Shown in pieces: positions 8,550 through 18,150 of a stretch of 54,195 bases of DNA (positions are counted from its first letter, which is position 1; each line of letters opens with the position of its first letter). The DNA is from Mariprofundaceae bacterium (GTDB lineage: Bacteria > Pseudomonadota > Zetaproteobacteria > Mariprofundales > Mariprofundaceae): positions 1-54,195 of the forward strand of contig JAUZQO010000067.1 in assembly GCA_030950925.1 (NCBI GenBank), given 5' to 3'. Below the pieces are notes generated by a model that saw only the letters and a program-made list of their open reading frames with translations, was not told the origin of the DNA and made no database searches. Position numbers and translations under genes: made by a program.

Positions 8550-11500
8550 ATTTAGCTGAAATATCCATCAAACGCCATGTTTTGGCTTGGATGATGTCAG
8601 GGCTTCTTATTTTATTTGGCATCATCAGTTATCAACGTATTGGTGTGGATCGTTTTCCCAGTGTCGATTTTCCTATGATTTCGATTACCACCGTATTGGC
8701 AGGTGCTGACCCCGATGTTATCAATACATCGATCACCTCAATCATTGAAGAAAAGGTCAATGCTGTCCCTGGTATTGAACATGTGATTTCATATTCATCA
8801 CCCAGCGTGTCGGTGGTGACTGTACAGTTTGCTTTAGCCAAAGATGTCAATGTGGCGTTCAATGAAGTGCAAGCCAAGGTCAATCAAAGCTTACGCATGT
8901 TGCCCTCTAAAGCGGAGACCCCTGTGGTTGGCAAAATTCAAGTGGGTGCTGCACCTGTATTATGGTTGGCATTGAGTGGTGATCGAACCCTTCAACAACT
9001 CAATCAATATGCGCGTAATGTGATTAAAAAGCGCATTGAAAATATTGATGGTGTGGGTGAAGTTCTGTTGGGTGGCGAACGTCAACGGACGCTTCGGATC
9101 AATCTTGATTTGGAACGTATGCAAGCCATGCATATCACCATTGCTGAAATCATTCGTTCTTTTCAACGTGAGCATGTTCAATTTCCTGGAGGTTTCCTTT
9201 CAGGTGATAAGCGCGAATACATGATTAAATTGGATATGGAGTTTCACACGCTGGATGCGCTTCAAAACATGATTGTGCGTTCTCAAGCAGGCAACACCAT
9301 TCGTTTAAAAGATATTGCTGATGTGGAAGATGCTTTGGCAGATAACCGACAACTGGCACGCTTTAATGGTGAGGCGACGGTGGGCTTGGGTGTGGTTAAA
9401 ATCACAGGTGCGAATGTGGTCAACATCGTCAACGAAGTGAAACATCGTTTGGATACTGAAATTATTCCATCGCTACCTGCCGGCATGCACATTGGCATTG
9501 CTTCCAATGATGCGGATATTATTCAAGGCATTGTTGATGGATTAACCGAGCATCTACAAGAATCCTTGTTGTTGGCCTTTATTGTGGTGTTGGTGTTTCT
9601 TAAAAACTTCCGTGCCACCCTGATTGTGAGTACTGCCATCCCTGTTTCGATGTTGGCAGCCATTGGCATCGCTTATTTATTTGGCTTCACCTTGAATTTA
9701 ATGACCTTATTGGCGTTGTTATTGTTGATTGGCATTGTGGTGGATGATGCGATTGTGGTGTTGGAAAATATCTATCGCCATCGTGCTGAAGGTTTGGAAA
9801 CGAATGCAAAAAGCGCAGCCCTTGCGGGCAGTAAAGAAGTTACCTTTGCGGTGATTGCTGCCAGTTTAAGTATTGTGGCTATTTTTGCGCCCGTTATTTT
9901 TATGGATGGTATGATTGGTCGTTTTTTTAATGCCTTTGCGGTGATTGTAAGCTTTGGTGTCTTGGCATCTTTGTTTGTTTCATTGACACTTGTACCCATG
10001 CTTTGTTCACGTTATCTACAAGTAGGGACGAAATATGGCGTGATTTACCATATCTTTGACCGTGCTTTTTTAGCCTTGGATGCTGCGTATCGCTACACCT
10101 TACACGCTTGTTTGAATTTTCGTTGGTTGGTTCTTTTGTGTGCATTCGGCATATTTTTCGCCAGCACAACATTGTTTGGTATGATTGGTAAAGGCTTTGT
10201 CCCCAAAGAAGATGAAGGTCGTTTCATGGTAATTTTCAAAGCACCACTCGGCTCATCACTCAGCAGTACCGATGCGCGCTTGAAACAACTCGAAAAGGTA
10301 TTGAAAAACAATCCCGATGTTGAAAGTTATTTCACCCTGATTGGTTCAGGTTCGATGGGCAAAGTGAATCAAGGTACGGCTTATGTCAAACTCACACCAA
10401 AAAGTGAGCGCGAACATAAACAATGGGATATTTTACCTGTCATTCAAGCTGAATTTGATAAAATTCCTGGTTTGCATGCCTTTGCTTTGAAAGTACCGAT
10501 TGTGGGTGGTGGCGCGCGTGGTGAACCCTTACAATTTGCTTTGGCAGGCCCTGACTTGGATACAACAGCCATGCTTTCACGTCAGTTAAAAGGCAAACTC
10601 GATACCATTTCTGGCATGGGTCACATGGATTTGGATTTACAGTTGGATTTACCACAACTGCAACTGACCGTGGATCGTGAACGCGCCCGAGATTTGGGTC
10701 TATCAGCCGCTGATATTGCCCAAACAGTGGGGGTCTTGGTGGGTGGTATGGATGTTGCCAAATTCAATGATGAACCTGGGGATGGCAACCGTTACAATAT
10801 TCGTTTGAAAGCGGCAAACCACCAACTGCAACACCCCAGCGATTTAAGTAAGATTTACCTGCAAACCCCAACAGGTGAACGGGTACGCTTGGATACCATT
10901 GCCTCATGGCATCGTGAACTAGGACCGGCCTTGATTCAAAAAATGGATTTGCATTATGCAGGTATGTTTTATAGCGCACCAACCATGCCCTTGGGTGCAG
11001 CAGTGAATCAAGTCAATGCCTTTGCCAAAGATATTTTACCTCCTGATTATCATATAATTTTAACAGGTCAGGCAGCGGAATTTAGTAAAACTGGTAAAAA
11101 TATGATGTTTGCCTTTGGTTTGGCGATGGTGTTGATTTTTATGGTGCTTGCCAGCCAATTTAACTCCTTTGCTCAACCTTGGGTGTTGATGTTGGCGCAA
11201 CCCATGGCGATTGCGGGTGGGGTTGCTGGATTGATGTTGACAGGCAACACCTTAAATATTTTTTCCATGATTGGTTTGGTTCTATTGGTGGGATTGGTGG
11301 CAAAAAACTCTATTCTATTGGTTGATTTAACCAATCAATACCGCGCCAAAGGCATGAGCATTGATGAAGCCTTAAAAGCAGCTTGCCCTATCCGTATGCG
11401 ACCTGTATTGATGACCTCATTGACCATTATCTTTTCCTTATTGCCTGCGGCATTGGGTTGGGGGCAAGGCAGTGAAATGACCATTCCCATGTCGGTCGCT

Positions 11501-11623
11501 GTGATTGGTGGCATGGTCTCTTCCACCTTATTGACTTTGGTGGTTGTCCCCTCTGCTTATTCCTTGCTTGAACACGGCATTCAACGCTTTGAAATATGGA
11601 AAGAGAAGCGAGGTCAAGCATGA
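8546..11623 (+). CDS. RND efflux pump, HAE1/AcrB type
   Basis: This 1025-residue inner-membrane proton antiporter has the normal HAE1 length and two-fold layout. There is an N-terminal TM1 (about 12-30), a large periplasmic loop, a TM2-TM6 bundle (about 335-480), a second periplasmic loop and a C-terminal TM bundle (about 860-1010). The TM4 proton-relay pair is seen in LLIGIVVDDAIVVLEN, and the TM10 lysine in GLVAKNSILLVD. The sequence GYxGxxRFPxVDxP-type start (VDRFPSVDFPMISI) fits the MdtBC/multidrug branch rather than heavy-metal HME pumps. It forms a tripartite system with the adaptor before it and the TolC-like channel after it. Confidence 0.95.
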   Translation: MNLAEISIKRHVLAWMMSGLLILFGIISYQRIGVDRFPSVDFPMISITTVLAGADPDVINTSITSIIEEKVNAVPGIEHVISYSSPSVSVVTVQFALAKDVNVAFNEVQAKVNQSLRMLPSKAETPVVGKIQVGAAPVLWLALSGDRTLQQLNQYARNVIKKRIENIDGVGEVLLGGERQRTLRINLDLERMQAMHITIAEIIRSFQREHVQFPGGFLSGDKREYMIKLDMEFHTLDALQNMIVRSQAGNTIRLKDIADVEDALADNRQLARFNGEATVGLGVVKITGANVVNIVNEVKHRLDTEIIPSLPAGMHIGIASNDADIIQGIVDGLTEHLQESLLLAFIVVLVFLKNFRATLIVSTAIPVSMLAAIGIAYLFGFTLNLMTLLALLLLIGIVVDDAIVVLENIYRHRAEGLETNAKSAALAGSKEVTFAVIAASLSIVAIFAPVIFMDGMIGRFFNAFAVIVSFGVLASLFVSLTLVPMLCSRYLQVGTKYGVIYHIFDRAFLALDAAYRYTLHACLNFRWLVLLCAFGIFFASTTLFGMIGKGFVPKEDEGRFMVIFKAPLGSSLSSTDARLKQLEKVLKNNPDVESYFTLIGSGSMGKVNQGTAYVKLTPKSEREHKQWDILPVIQAEFDKIPGLHAFALKVPIVGGGARGEPLQFALAGPDLDTTAMLSRQLKGKLDTISGMGHMDLDLQLDLPQLQLTVDRERARDLGLSAADIAQTVGVLVGGMDVAKFNDEPGDGNRYNIRLKAANHQLQHPSDLSKIYLQTPTGERVRLDTIASWHRELGPALIQKMDLHYAGMFYSAPTMPLGAAVNQVNAFAKDILPPDYHIILTGQAAEFSKTGKNMMFAFGLAMVLIFMVLASQFNSFAQPWVLMLAQPMAIAGGVAGLMLTGNTLNIFSMIGLVLLVGLVAKNSILLVDLTNQYRAKGMSIDEALKAACPIRMRPVLMTSLTIIFSLLPAALGWGQGSEMTIPMSVAVIGGMVSSTLLTLVVVPSAYSLLEHGIQRFEIWKEKRGQA

Positions 11624-12945
11624 AACGTATCATCTTACCCTTGATAAGTTTGCTTTGGATTCATCCTGCATACGCCACCGAATCACTAAGCTTAAAAGCA
11701 GCTGTGGAGCAAGCCTTGCAACATGCACCTGCTTTACAGGCTGAACAAGCTGGGCGCGATGCTGCCCAGGAAAACATTGCATTGGGCCAAGCGCAATTAC
11801 GCCCTTATGTGGCCATATCAGGCTCATTCAAACAAGAAAAACAACATTTTACTTATGATCAACCGCTGGCTTTTTTGCGCACCAATATCAGCAACCGTAA
11901 GATTTATTACGGCATTCAACTGGTGCAACCTTTGTTTGATTTAACAAAGTGGGCGTTATACCAACAAGGTCAATTAACCGCAGCCAGTGCTGATTTGAAA
12001 CTGGCAGTACAACGTCAACAAACCATGCTTCAAGCAGCATCAGCATGGTTGGATGTAATGCGTTCACAAGCGGCTTTGCATGCTGCTACAAAGAATGAAC
12101 AAGCCATGCAGAGCTTGGCAAAAAAAGCAGATATTGCATTTAAAATAGGACTCTCTTCAATCAATGAGTCACTGGCTGCGAGCAGTCGTTTTGATTTAGC
12201 CAAAGCTACGCGTATTCGCGCTAACCATGCCGTATTACAAGCCAAATCCACGTTGGATTCTTTATTGGGGAAATCTGAGAATGTTGACGCGCATATCCCC
12301 CATGACTTTTATCCCTTAGCTCTGCAACCCAGCAGCTTGGCAGCTTGGCAAAAAGCTGCTGAACAACAATCTCTAAGCATTGAATTGGCGAGAGAGAGCG
12401 TTAAACTTTTTGATAATCAATATACCCAAGCTTTAGGCAGTGCCATGCCCAAAGTACAATTGATTGCAGGTTGGAATAAAAATCAAGCATCGGATGGTAG
12501 TTTTGGTGGATCATCCGTGAAAACCAGTGTCATTGGTATTGAATTGAATGCCCCCTTGTATGCAGGTGGCGCGTTATCGGCCAAACGCCGTCAAGCCACG
12601 GATAACAAGGTGCAAGCTGAATATCAAATTGCTGAAGCCAAACGCAGCACACGATTAAGCACTCAGCAAACATGGTTGACTTTGCAAAGTGGTTTGGCTG
12701 AATTATCCGCACTCAAACATGCCAAAGTCAGTGCCAAAGAAGCATTGAAGGCAAGTCAAGTGGGTTTGGAAGTGGGATTGCGTACACTCAATGATGTGAT
12801 GGATAGTCAGCAACGCCTTGCCAACACTCAGCAATCATATGCCGATGCTTTGGCACGTTATGCCATGAGTTGGCTCCAACTACATGCTATTGCAGGGCAG
12901 TTGGGGCTAGGTGATTTAAAAGCTTTGGATCACCTTTTGGAGTGA
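11620..12945 (+). CDS. TolC-family outer-membrane efflux channel
   Basis: This 441-residue protein has a signal peptide (MKRIILPLISLLWIHPAYA, about 19 residues). Two OEP repeats rich in Ala, Gln and Leu form the alpha-barrel, and NAPLYAGGALSAKRRQA is a typical second-repeat motif. The ATG at 11620 overlaps the pump stop by four bases and follows GAGGT, so it is chosen over an in-frame start 24 bases upstream. It is the outer-membrane exit duct for the RND pump. No clear terminator hairpin follows; the 126 bases to maf hold only a weak GACTTA/TAAGTC pairing. Confidence 0.92.
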   Translation: MKRIILPLISLLWIHPAYATESLSLKAAVEQALQHAPALQAEQAGRDAAQENIALGQAQLRPYVAISGSFKQEKQHFTYDQPLAFLRTNISNRKIYYGIQLVQPLFDLTKWALYQQGQLTAASADLKLAVQRQQTMLQAASAWLDVMRSQAALHAATKNEQAMQSLAKKADIAFKIGLSSINESLAASSRFDLAKATRIRANHAVLQAKSTLDSLLGKSENVDAHIPHDFYPLALQPSSLAAWQKAAEQQSLSIELARESVKLFDNQYTQALGSAMPKVQLIAGWNKNQASDGSFGGSSVKTSVIGIELNAPLYAGGALSAKRRQATDNKVQAEYQIAEAKRSTRLSTQQTWLTLQSGLAELSALKHAKVSAKEALKASQVGLEVGLRTLNDVMDSQQRLANTQQSYADALARYAMSWLQLHAIAGQLGLGDLKALDHLLE

Positions 12946-13071
12946 CTTAGGCATGAGTGAATCGTGACATAAGTCGCTTTACAACGATCCAATAATTTGC
13001 GTTTTGGCATGGTAGACATCGCACTTCAGTAAAGCAGTGGAAGTCTGTTACGTTTACCTTACAGTCGCCGC

Positions 13072-13629
13072 ATGGAAGTTATTCTCGCCTCAAAATCACC
13101 CCGCCGTTTACAACTCTTACAATGTGCAGGACTGGCTGTTGAAGTCATGCCCAGTCATATCGATGAAACACCGTTAGCTGGAGAATCAGTACCCGATATG
13201 GTCATGCGCTTGTGTCGCGCCAAAGCGCAAGCTTGCCCTGTGGAAAATCGCCCCATCATTGCCGCCGATACCTTGGTTTCATTGCATGATAAGGCATTGG
13301 GACAACCCGAAGATTTAAACCATGCTAAGCAGATGTTGCAACAACTTTCAGGGCAACGTCAGTCAGTCTTGACGGCAGTATGTGTGCGACTGGGTGAACA
13401 AATGATAAGTGAGCGCGTGATAACCCATTTAACATTCCGTCCATTAAGTGATGATGAGATTGATGTGTATTTGATGCACAATGATGTCTTGGATAAGGCT
13501 GGGGCATATGCGATTCAGGCGGGTGCTGCAAGTTTTATCACCCAAGTGGATGGGGCTTTGGATAATGTGATGGGGCTACCTATACAAACGACATGCCAGA
13601 TGTTGAAAAAATTGGAGAATTTAGGATGA
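13072..13629 (+). CDS. maf: Maf-type nucleotide pyrophosphatase (YhdE branch)
   Basis: This 185-residue Maf protein hydrolyses non-canonical or excess nucleoside triphosphates. It has the SPRR motif (ILASKSPRRLQLL), ETP (DETPLAGES), the catalytic aspartate in IIAADTLV and the DKAGAYAIQ block. These are characteristic of the dTTP/UTP pyrophosphatase (YhdE) subgroup rather than the m7GTP subgroup YceF. The ribosome-binding site is poor. The stop overlaps the rng start by four bases; the maf-rng order matches the yhdE-rng pair of Escherichia coli, which supports the call. Confidence 0.92.
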   Translation: MEVILASKSPRRLQLLQCAGLAVEVMPSHIDETPLAGESVPDMVMRLCRAKAQACPVENRPIIAADTLVSLHDKALGQPEDLNHAKQMLQQLSGQRQSVLTAVCVRLGEQMISERVITHLTFRPLSDDEIDVYLMHNDVLDKAGAYAIQAGAASFITQVDGALDNVMGLPIQTTCQMLKKLENLG

Positions 13630-15164
13630 GTGTTGAACTTTTGGTCAATGTATCACCATTTGAAACCCGCATTGCTCGCATTGAAAATGGGCTGGCAGAA
13701 GAACTCTATATTGAACGCGAACGTGAGCGTGGTCTGAAAGGCAACATCTACAAAGGGCGGGTGCAGCGGGTGATTCCTGGTATTCAAGCGGCATTTGTCG
13801 ATATTGGTTTGGAAAAATCAGGCTTTCTTTATGCTGGGGATATTGCCATTCCCGATGTTCCCGATGCGCCTGGTTTGGATGAGGATGCCGAGGAAGCCAT
13901 CGACAACAGTGAGGATGAGGAAGATAATGATGTTGCTGTGAATACCTCTCGCCACCGTCATATTCCCCCTATCAACACTTTGTTGCGGGATGGTCAGGAA
14001 ATACTTGTGCAAGTTTCTAAAGATCCCATTGCCTCAAAAGGTCCGCGTTTGACCAGCCTTTTGAGTATTGCAGGGCGGTATTTGGTGTATTTACCCGATT
14101 TGCGTCATGTAGGGATTGCGCGCCGTTTGGAAGGCAAAGAAGAACGTCAACGCCTTTTGGATATTGGCGAAAAAATTCGCCCTGAAAAAGCGGGGCTGAT
14201 TATCCGTACGGTGGCTGAAGGGCATAGCGAAGAAGAACTGAAAGAAGATTTGGCGTTTTTAGAGCGTCTTTGGGCAGGCATTGAGAAGCGCAACCAACAA
14301 AGTCGTGCAGCTTGCAATGTTCATACCGAACTTAATTTATATCTACGTGTCATGCGTGATTATGTCGATGATGAAGTGGAAAAAATTCACATTGATTCCA
14401 AAGAAGCTTATCAAAGCATGAAAAAATTTGCGCGAAATTTTATGCCCGAAGTTGCCAAGCGTCTATATTATTATCCGGGAGAACGCCCCGTTTTTGATGT
14501 GTATGGCGTGGAAGAAGAAGTGAACAGGGCTTTGAAGCGAAAAGTATCCTTGAAATCTGGTGGACACCTTGTGATTGATCAAACCGAAGCTTTGATTGCT
14601 GTGGATGTCAATTCTGGTTCTTTTGTCCGTTCAAGAAATATGGAAGAAACAGGTTTTAAAACCAATCTTGAAGCGGTGCATGAACTGGTGCATCAACTAA
14701 GGTTACGCAATTTGGGTGGCATTATCGTGGTTGATTTCATTGATATGCAGGAAGAAGAGAACAAAGCACGTTTGCTCGAAGTGCTTGATGAGACTTTGAA
14801 ACGCGACAAAACCAAAACCCACGTGGTGCAATACTCTACATTGGGCTTGGTTGAAATGACCCGTAAACGCACCCGTGATTCATTGGGGCGGATGTTGCTA
14901 GAGCCTTGCCACCGCTGTGATAGCACAGGGTATAGAAAAAGCCCCACCACGATTTGCTATCAGTTGTTTCGTGAAGTGGTGGCTGAAGCACGAGCCTACC
15001 CATGTGAAAAACTTATGGTAATTGCCCACCCCAAATTGATTGATTTGATGTTGGGCGAAGAAAGTGATCAAGTGACACGTTTGGAGACTTTTTTAGGCAA
15101 ACAAATTGCGTTGAAAAGTGATGCACAAATGGATCCTGAACATTTTGAGGTTGCCTTGCTGTAA
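13626..15164 (+). CDS. rng: Ribonuclease G
   Basis: RNase G (512 aa) is an endoribonuclease of the RNase E family that matures 16S rRNA 5' ends and degrades mRNA. An S1 domain occupies about residues 38-135. The catalytic aspartates are Asp327 (VDVNSG) and Asp370 (VVDFIDM), and the Zn-link cysteines are 428 and 431 (CHRC). The spacings of 43 and 58 residues equal those of E. coli RNase E. There is no long C-terminal degradosome scaffold, so G rather than E. An acidic insertion of about 25 residues (78-103, DEDAEEAIDNSEDEED) interrupts the S1 domain. The ATG at 13626 gives the canonical start and an ATGA overlap with maf. Confidence 0.95.
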   Translation: MSVELLVNVSPFETRIARIENGLAEELYIERERERGLKGNIYKGRVQRVIPGIQAAFVDIGLEKSGFLYAGDIAIPDVPDAPGLDEDAEEAIDNSEDEEDNDVAVNTSRHRHIPPINTLLRDGQEILVQVSKDPIASKGPRLTSLLSIAGRYLVYLPDLRHVGIARRLEGKEERQRLLDIGEKIRPEKAGLIIRTVAEGHSEEELKEDLAFLERLWAGIEKRNQQSRAACNVHTELNLYLRVMRDYVDDEVEKIHIDSKEAYQSMKKFARNFMPEVAKRLYYYPGERPVFDVYGVEEEVNRALKRKVSLKSGGHLVIDQTEALIAVDVNSGSFVRSRNMEETGFKTNLEAVHELVHQLRLRNLGGIIVVDFIDMQEEENKARLLEVLDETLKRDKTKTHVVQYSTLGLVEMTRKRTRDSLGRMLLEPCHRCDSTGYRKSPTTICYQLFREVVAEARAYPCEKLMVIAHPKLIDLMLGEESDQVTRLETFLGKQIALKSDAQMDPEHFEVALL

Positions 15165-16324
15165 TGTTTGTCAGCCCCTTACAACTTTATATTCACATTC
15201 CATATTGCATTCATAAGTGCCACTATTGCGATTTCAATTCACATGTGCGTGAGCAACCCGATTGGCAAGCTTATCAGCTCGCGTTGATTTCTGAATTGAA
15301 GCACTGGGTCAGTCATCCTGCTTATCATCATCGTGTGTTGCACAGTATTTTTATCGGTGGTGGAACCCCTTCATTGGCACCACCATCGTTGGTTGCTGCA
15401 ATTTTAGCCTGTGCTAAGCAATGCTTTGATTTTGAAAAAGATATTGAAATCACGCTTGAAGCCAATCCTGGTACGGTGGATGTACAAGCCTTTCAAGGAT
15501 TTTATGATGCTGGTGTGAACCGTTTGTCCATGGGTGTACAAAGCTTGAATCAGAAAGAGCTTCAATGGTTGGAACGTATTCACTCATGTGATGACGTTTA
15601 TCAAGCCTTTGATATTGCTCGAAGTGTGGGTTTTCAGAATATCAATCTTGATTTGATGTATGGCTTACCCAAGCAGAGCCTTGAACAATGGCAAACATCC
15701 TTGGATGCTATCATTGATTTTGGAGCGGAGCATTTATCCTGTTATCAACTCACTGTTGAACCGCACACCAAATTGGCAGCGCGCCACGCAACATCACCTT
15801 ATGCACTACCAGATGATGATTTATCATTATCTTTCTTTCATCACACACGACACCGCTTGGCAGATGCTGGTTATGCCGCCTATGAAATTTCCAATTTTTC
15901 TCAACAAGGTAAAAAATGTCGCCACAATGATGGTTATTGGCTTTATCACGATTACATTGGTATTGGTGCGGGTGCATCGGGAAAATGGGATGATGCGATG
16001 GGCGCAACCCATCGTTATAGCAACAAAAAATCCCCTGAAAGCTATATGCGACAGTTGACAACGTGTGGCAAAAGTATTTTAAGTGAGGAAATATTAAGCC
16101 TCGAAAAAGCTGCGGCAGAAGCGGTGTGGATTGGCTTGCGAAGAAGTCAGGGCATAGATGGTGCTTGGTTTCAACAACGCTTTAAGCAGTCTATTTTAAG
16201 TTATTTCCAACAAGACTTGGAACCTTGGTTACAAAGCGGGCATTTAATATGGCAAGATACAAAACTCCAGCTAACAGACAAAGGCATCCCACTTACAGAT
16301 GCCGTTGCCAGCACAGTTTTTTAA
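15164..16324 (+). CDS. hemW: Heme chaperone HemW-like radical SAM protein
   Basis: This 386-residue radical SAM protein has its [4Fe-4S] cluster motif at Cys15-x3-Cys19-x2-Cys22 within HIPYCIHKCHYCDFNSH. That wording is diagnostic for the HemW/YggW branch (formerly annotated as HemN-like). HemW binds heme and delivers it to respiratory proteins; it lacks the extra cysteine of true HemN. GGGTPSL and EANPGTVD are further radical-SAM signatures. It overlaps the rng stop by one base (TAATG), so the maf-rng-hemW genes form an operon. Confidence 0.92.
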   Translation: MFVSPLQLYIHIPYCIHKCHYCDFNSHVREQPDWQAYQLALISELKHWVSHPAYHHRVLHSIFIGGGTPSLAPPSLVAAILACAKQCFDFEKDIEITLEANPGTVDVQAFQGFYDAGVNRLSMGVQSLNQKELQWLERIHSCDDVYQAFDIARSVGFQNINLDLMYGLPKQSLEQWQTSLDAIIDFGAEHLSCYQLTVEPHTKLAARHATSPYALPDDDLSLSFFHHTRHRLADAGYAAYEISNFSQQGKKCRHNDGYWLYHDYIGIGAGASGKWDDAMGATHRYSNKKSPESYMRQLTTCGKSILSEEILSLEKAAAEAVWIGLRRSQGIDGAWFQQRFKQSILSYFQQDLEPWLQSGHLIWQDTKLQLTDKGIPLTDAVASTVF

Positions 16325-16388
16325 TCACTGCTGTTACGCACTCTCACCCTATGCTCTTCTTATGTTTCATGACTCGAAACATACAAGT

Positions 16389-16495
16389 GGTTTAAAGTAT
16401 GGAACTACCGATCATCACCCCCGAGTGCTTGTATCGGGGGGCTATGGCTAGATTCCCAATAAAATATTTCGGGAATGACGAGGCTCCCTATAGCC
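16389..16495 (+). repeat. MITE-like palindromic repeat, copy B (right end missing)
   Basis: This copy shows GGTTTAAAGTATGG, then a hairpin CCCCCGA...TCGGGGG with the loop GTGCTTGTA, then a hairpin ATTCCCaAT...ATTTCGGGAAT. It matches the motif order of the copies at 4423 (inverted) and 21043. The right-hand ATACTTAAAC end is absent. Instead a GGCTAT/ATAGCC pair closes the structure just before the phnA-like stop codon at 16502. It occupies the gap between convergent hemW and the phnA-like gene and could terminate transcription both ways. Confidence 0.7.
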
Positions 16496-16501
16496 TGAAA
16501 A

Positions 16502-17080
16502 TTACGATTTTTTCATAAATTCAGTCAGTAATACAAGTTGTTGCCCATTGATACGCCCTTCAATTTGAAGGACGTTATCAGCCACCAATCGAATATTACG
16601 CACTGCCGTGCCACGTTTAGCCGTAAATCCACCACCTGATACTTTCAAATCTTTGATCAATGTCACAGTATCGCCGTCAGCCAGCACAGTGCCATTACTA
16701 TCACGATGAATAACCGCTTCATCGGAACGTTCAGACTCAAGTCCAGCTTCAGCCCAAGCTTTGACATCATCTTCCAAGTACATCATATCCAACAAATCTT
16801 GCGGCCAACCTTCCCCGCGCAAACGATTCAACATACGAAATGCCATGACTTGAACGGCAGGGACTTGGCTCCACATGCTATCATTCAAGCAGCGCCAATG
16901 ATTGGCATCGGTTTTTGAACCATCTTCAAGTTGTTCTTGGCAGGTTACACATAACAATACAGATTCATCGGCTGTGTTGCTGGGACTATTCGGGACTTCA
17001 TAAACACTTAAACCCTTTGTGGCTGCGCACAGTTCACATTTGGATTCGCTACGTGTTTGTAAGCTTGCTTCAATACTCAT
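16502..17080 (-). CDS. PhnA-domain (YjdM-like) zinc-ribbon protein
   Basis: This 192-residue protein has an N-terminal zinc ribbon (CELC at about 16-19 and CVTC at about 44-47) and a C-terminal SH3-like PhnA domain. The C-terminal domain carries the motif DGDTVTLIKDLKVSGGGF followed by KRGTAVRNIRL, characteristic of the PhnA/YjdM family. Despite the name, this family is not phosphonoacetate hydrolase and its biochemical role is unclear. It is longer than the about 111-residue E. coli YjdM because of a helical middle region. A GGAG ribosome-binding site precedes the ATG. It is the last gene of the minus-strand group and lies 53 bases after cysM. Confidence 0.88.
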   Translation of the reverse strand: MSIEASLQTRSESKCELCAATKGLSVYEVPNSPSNTADESVLLCVTCQEQLEDGSKTDANHWRCLNDSMWSQVPAVQVMAFRMLNRLRGEGWPQDLLDMMYLEDDVKAWAEAGLESERSDEAVIHRDSNGTVLADGDTVTLIKDLKVSGGGFTAKRGTAVRNIRLVADNVLQIEGRINGQQLVLLTEFMKKS

Positions 17081-17133
17081 TTCATTTTCTCCAATGATTG
17101 ATTTTTCACATCATCAAAAAAACAAGGAGGGTG

Positions 17134-18072
17134 TCAAATACCTGCACCATCCATGACACGATCGCCTGAAAAAACAGCCGTGGTGAGGTATTTTTCACCA
17201 CCGTCGGGGAAAATAGCCACAATATTACCCGCTTGACCGTGTTCAGCCAAATGCTCTGCCACTTTTAGAGCGGCAGCCATCGCACAACCACACGATTGCC
17301 CACATAAAAGCCCTTCTTGTAAAGCAAGTTGCTGGGTTAAATCATAGGCTTCATCGGTACTGATACCGATTTTTTGATCGTGAACAGAAGCATCATAAAT
17401 ACCTGGTACAATACTGGATTCGATATGTTTCAAACCTTCAATGCCATGAAAGGGTGAATCGGGTTCAGCGGCAATAATTTGAATATTAGCATTGCTTCTC
17501 TTTAAAAAACGCCCTGTGCCAACCAATGTCCCTGATGTTCCTAGTGATGCAATAAAATGCGTGACTGTACCATCGGTATCCCGCCAAATTTCAGGTCCTG
17601 TGCTTTCTTCATGGGCGCGTGGATTGGCAGGATTGTTGTATTGGTCGGGTTTGAAATAACGCTTGGGATCGGATTCATAAATACGGCGTGCTTCTAAAAT
17701 CGCACCATCAGAGCCTTCCAACGGATCAGAAAATATTAAATCCGCACCATAAGCACGGCAAATACGTTTGCGTTCATCCGATACATTACCAGGCATCACC
17801 AAACGCACTTTGTAACGCAATGCCGCACCAATCATCGCCAAGGCGATGCCCGTATTGCCAGATGTTGAATCCAAAATTGTCTTATCTGCGGTGAGTTCTC
17901 CAGAATCAATGCCCTCTTGAATCATCCGCAATGCGGGACGATCTTTGACCGAACCGCCTGGATTAAAGCGTTCCAACTTGGCATAGATATGAATATTATC
18001 AGGCAAATGCTTTGTCATATTCCTTAGCTCTACCAAGGGGGTGTTACCAATCAAATCAAGAATTGTGGCCAA
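17134..18072 (-). CDS. cysM: Cysteine synthase (O-acetylserine sulfhydrylase, CysM type)
   Basis: This 312-residue fold-type II PLP enzyme makes cysteine from O-acetylserine (or a related acceptor) and sulfide or thiosulfate. The PLP lysine is Lys43 (NPGGSVKDR), the substrate loop is STSGNTG (69-75), and the phosphate-binding part is GTSGTLVGTG. The length and the start MATILDLIGNTPLVEL fit CysM better than CysK, but substrate preference cannot be read from sequence. The start codon is TTG, supported by GAGGA seven bases upstream. It follows gluQ on the minus strand after 78 bases. Confidence 0.88.
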   Translation of the reverse strand: MATILDLIGNTPLVELRNMTKHLPDNIHIYAKLERFNPGGSVKDRPALRMIQEGIDSGELTADKTILDSTSGNTGIALAMIGAALRYKVRLVMPGNVSDERKRICRAYGADLIFSDPLEGSDGAILEARRIYESDPKRYFKPDQYNNPANPRAHEESTGPEIWRDTDGTVTHFIASLGTSGTLVGTGRFLKRSNANIQIIAAEPDSPFHGIEGLKHIESSIVPGIYDASVHDQKIGISTDEAYDLTQQLALQEGLLCGQSCGCAMAAALKVAEHLAEHGQAGNIVAIFPDGGEKYLTTAVFSGDRVMDGAGI

Positions 18073-18150
18073 GAAAATATCCTCACAAGGTTAAACTGGA
18101 TTGTAAACGTTCAACCATTAAAATTGTGGCGTATCTTGGTGGATTAAGGT

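Noticed and set aside
12942-12976. GACTTA...TAAGTC as terminator after the TolC-like gene
   Set aside because: Only six pairs with a 22-base loop and no T-run; too weak to call.
13072-15164. rng as RNase E
   Set aside because: The protein ends soon after the Zn-link cysteines and lacks the long C-terminal scaffold of RNase E.
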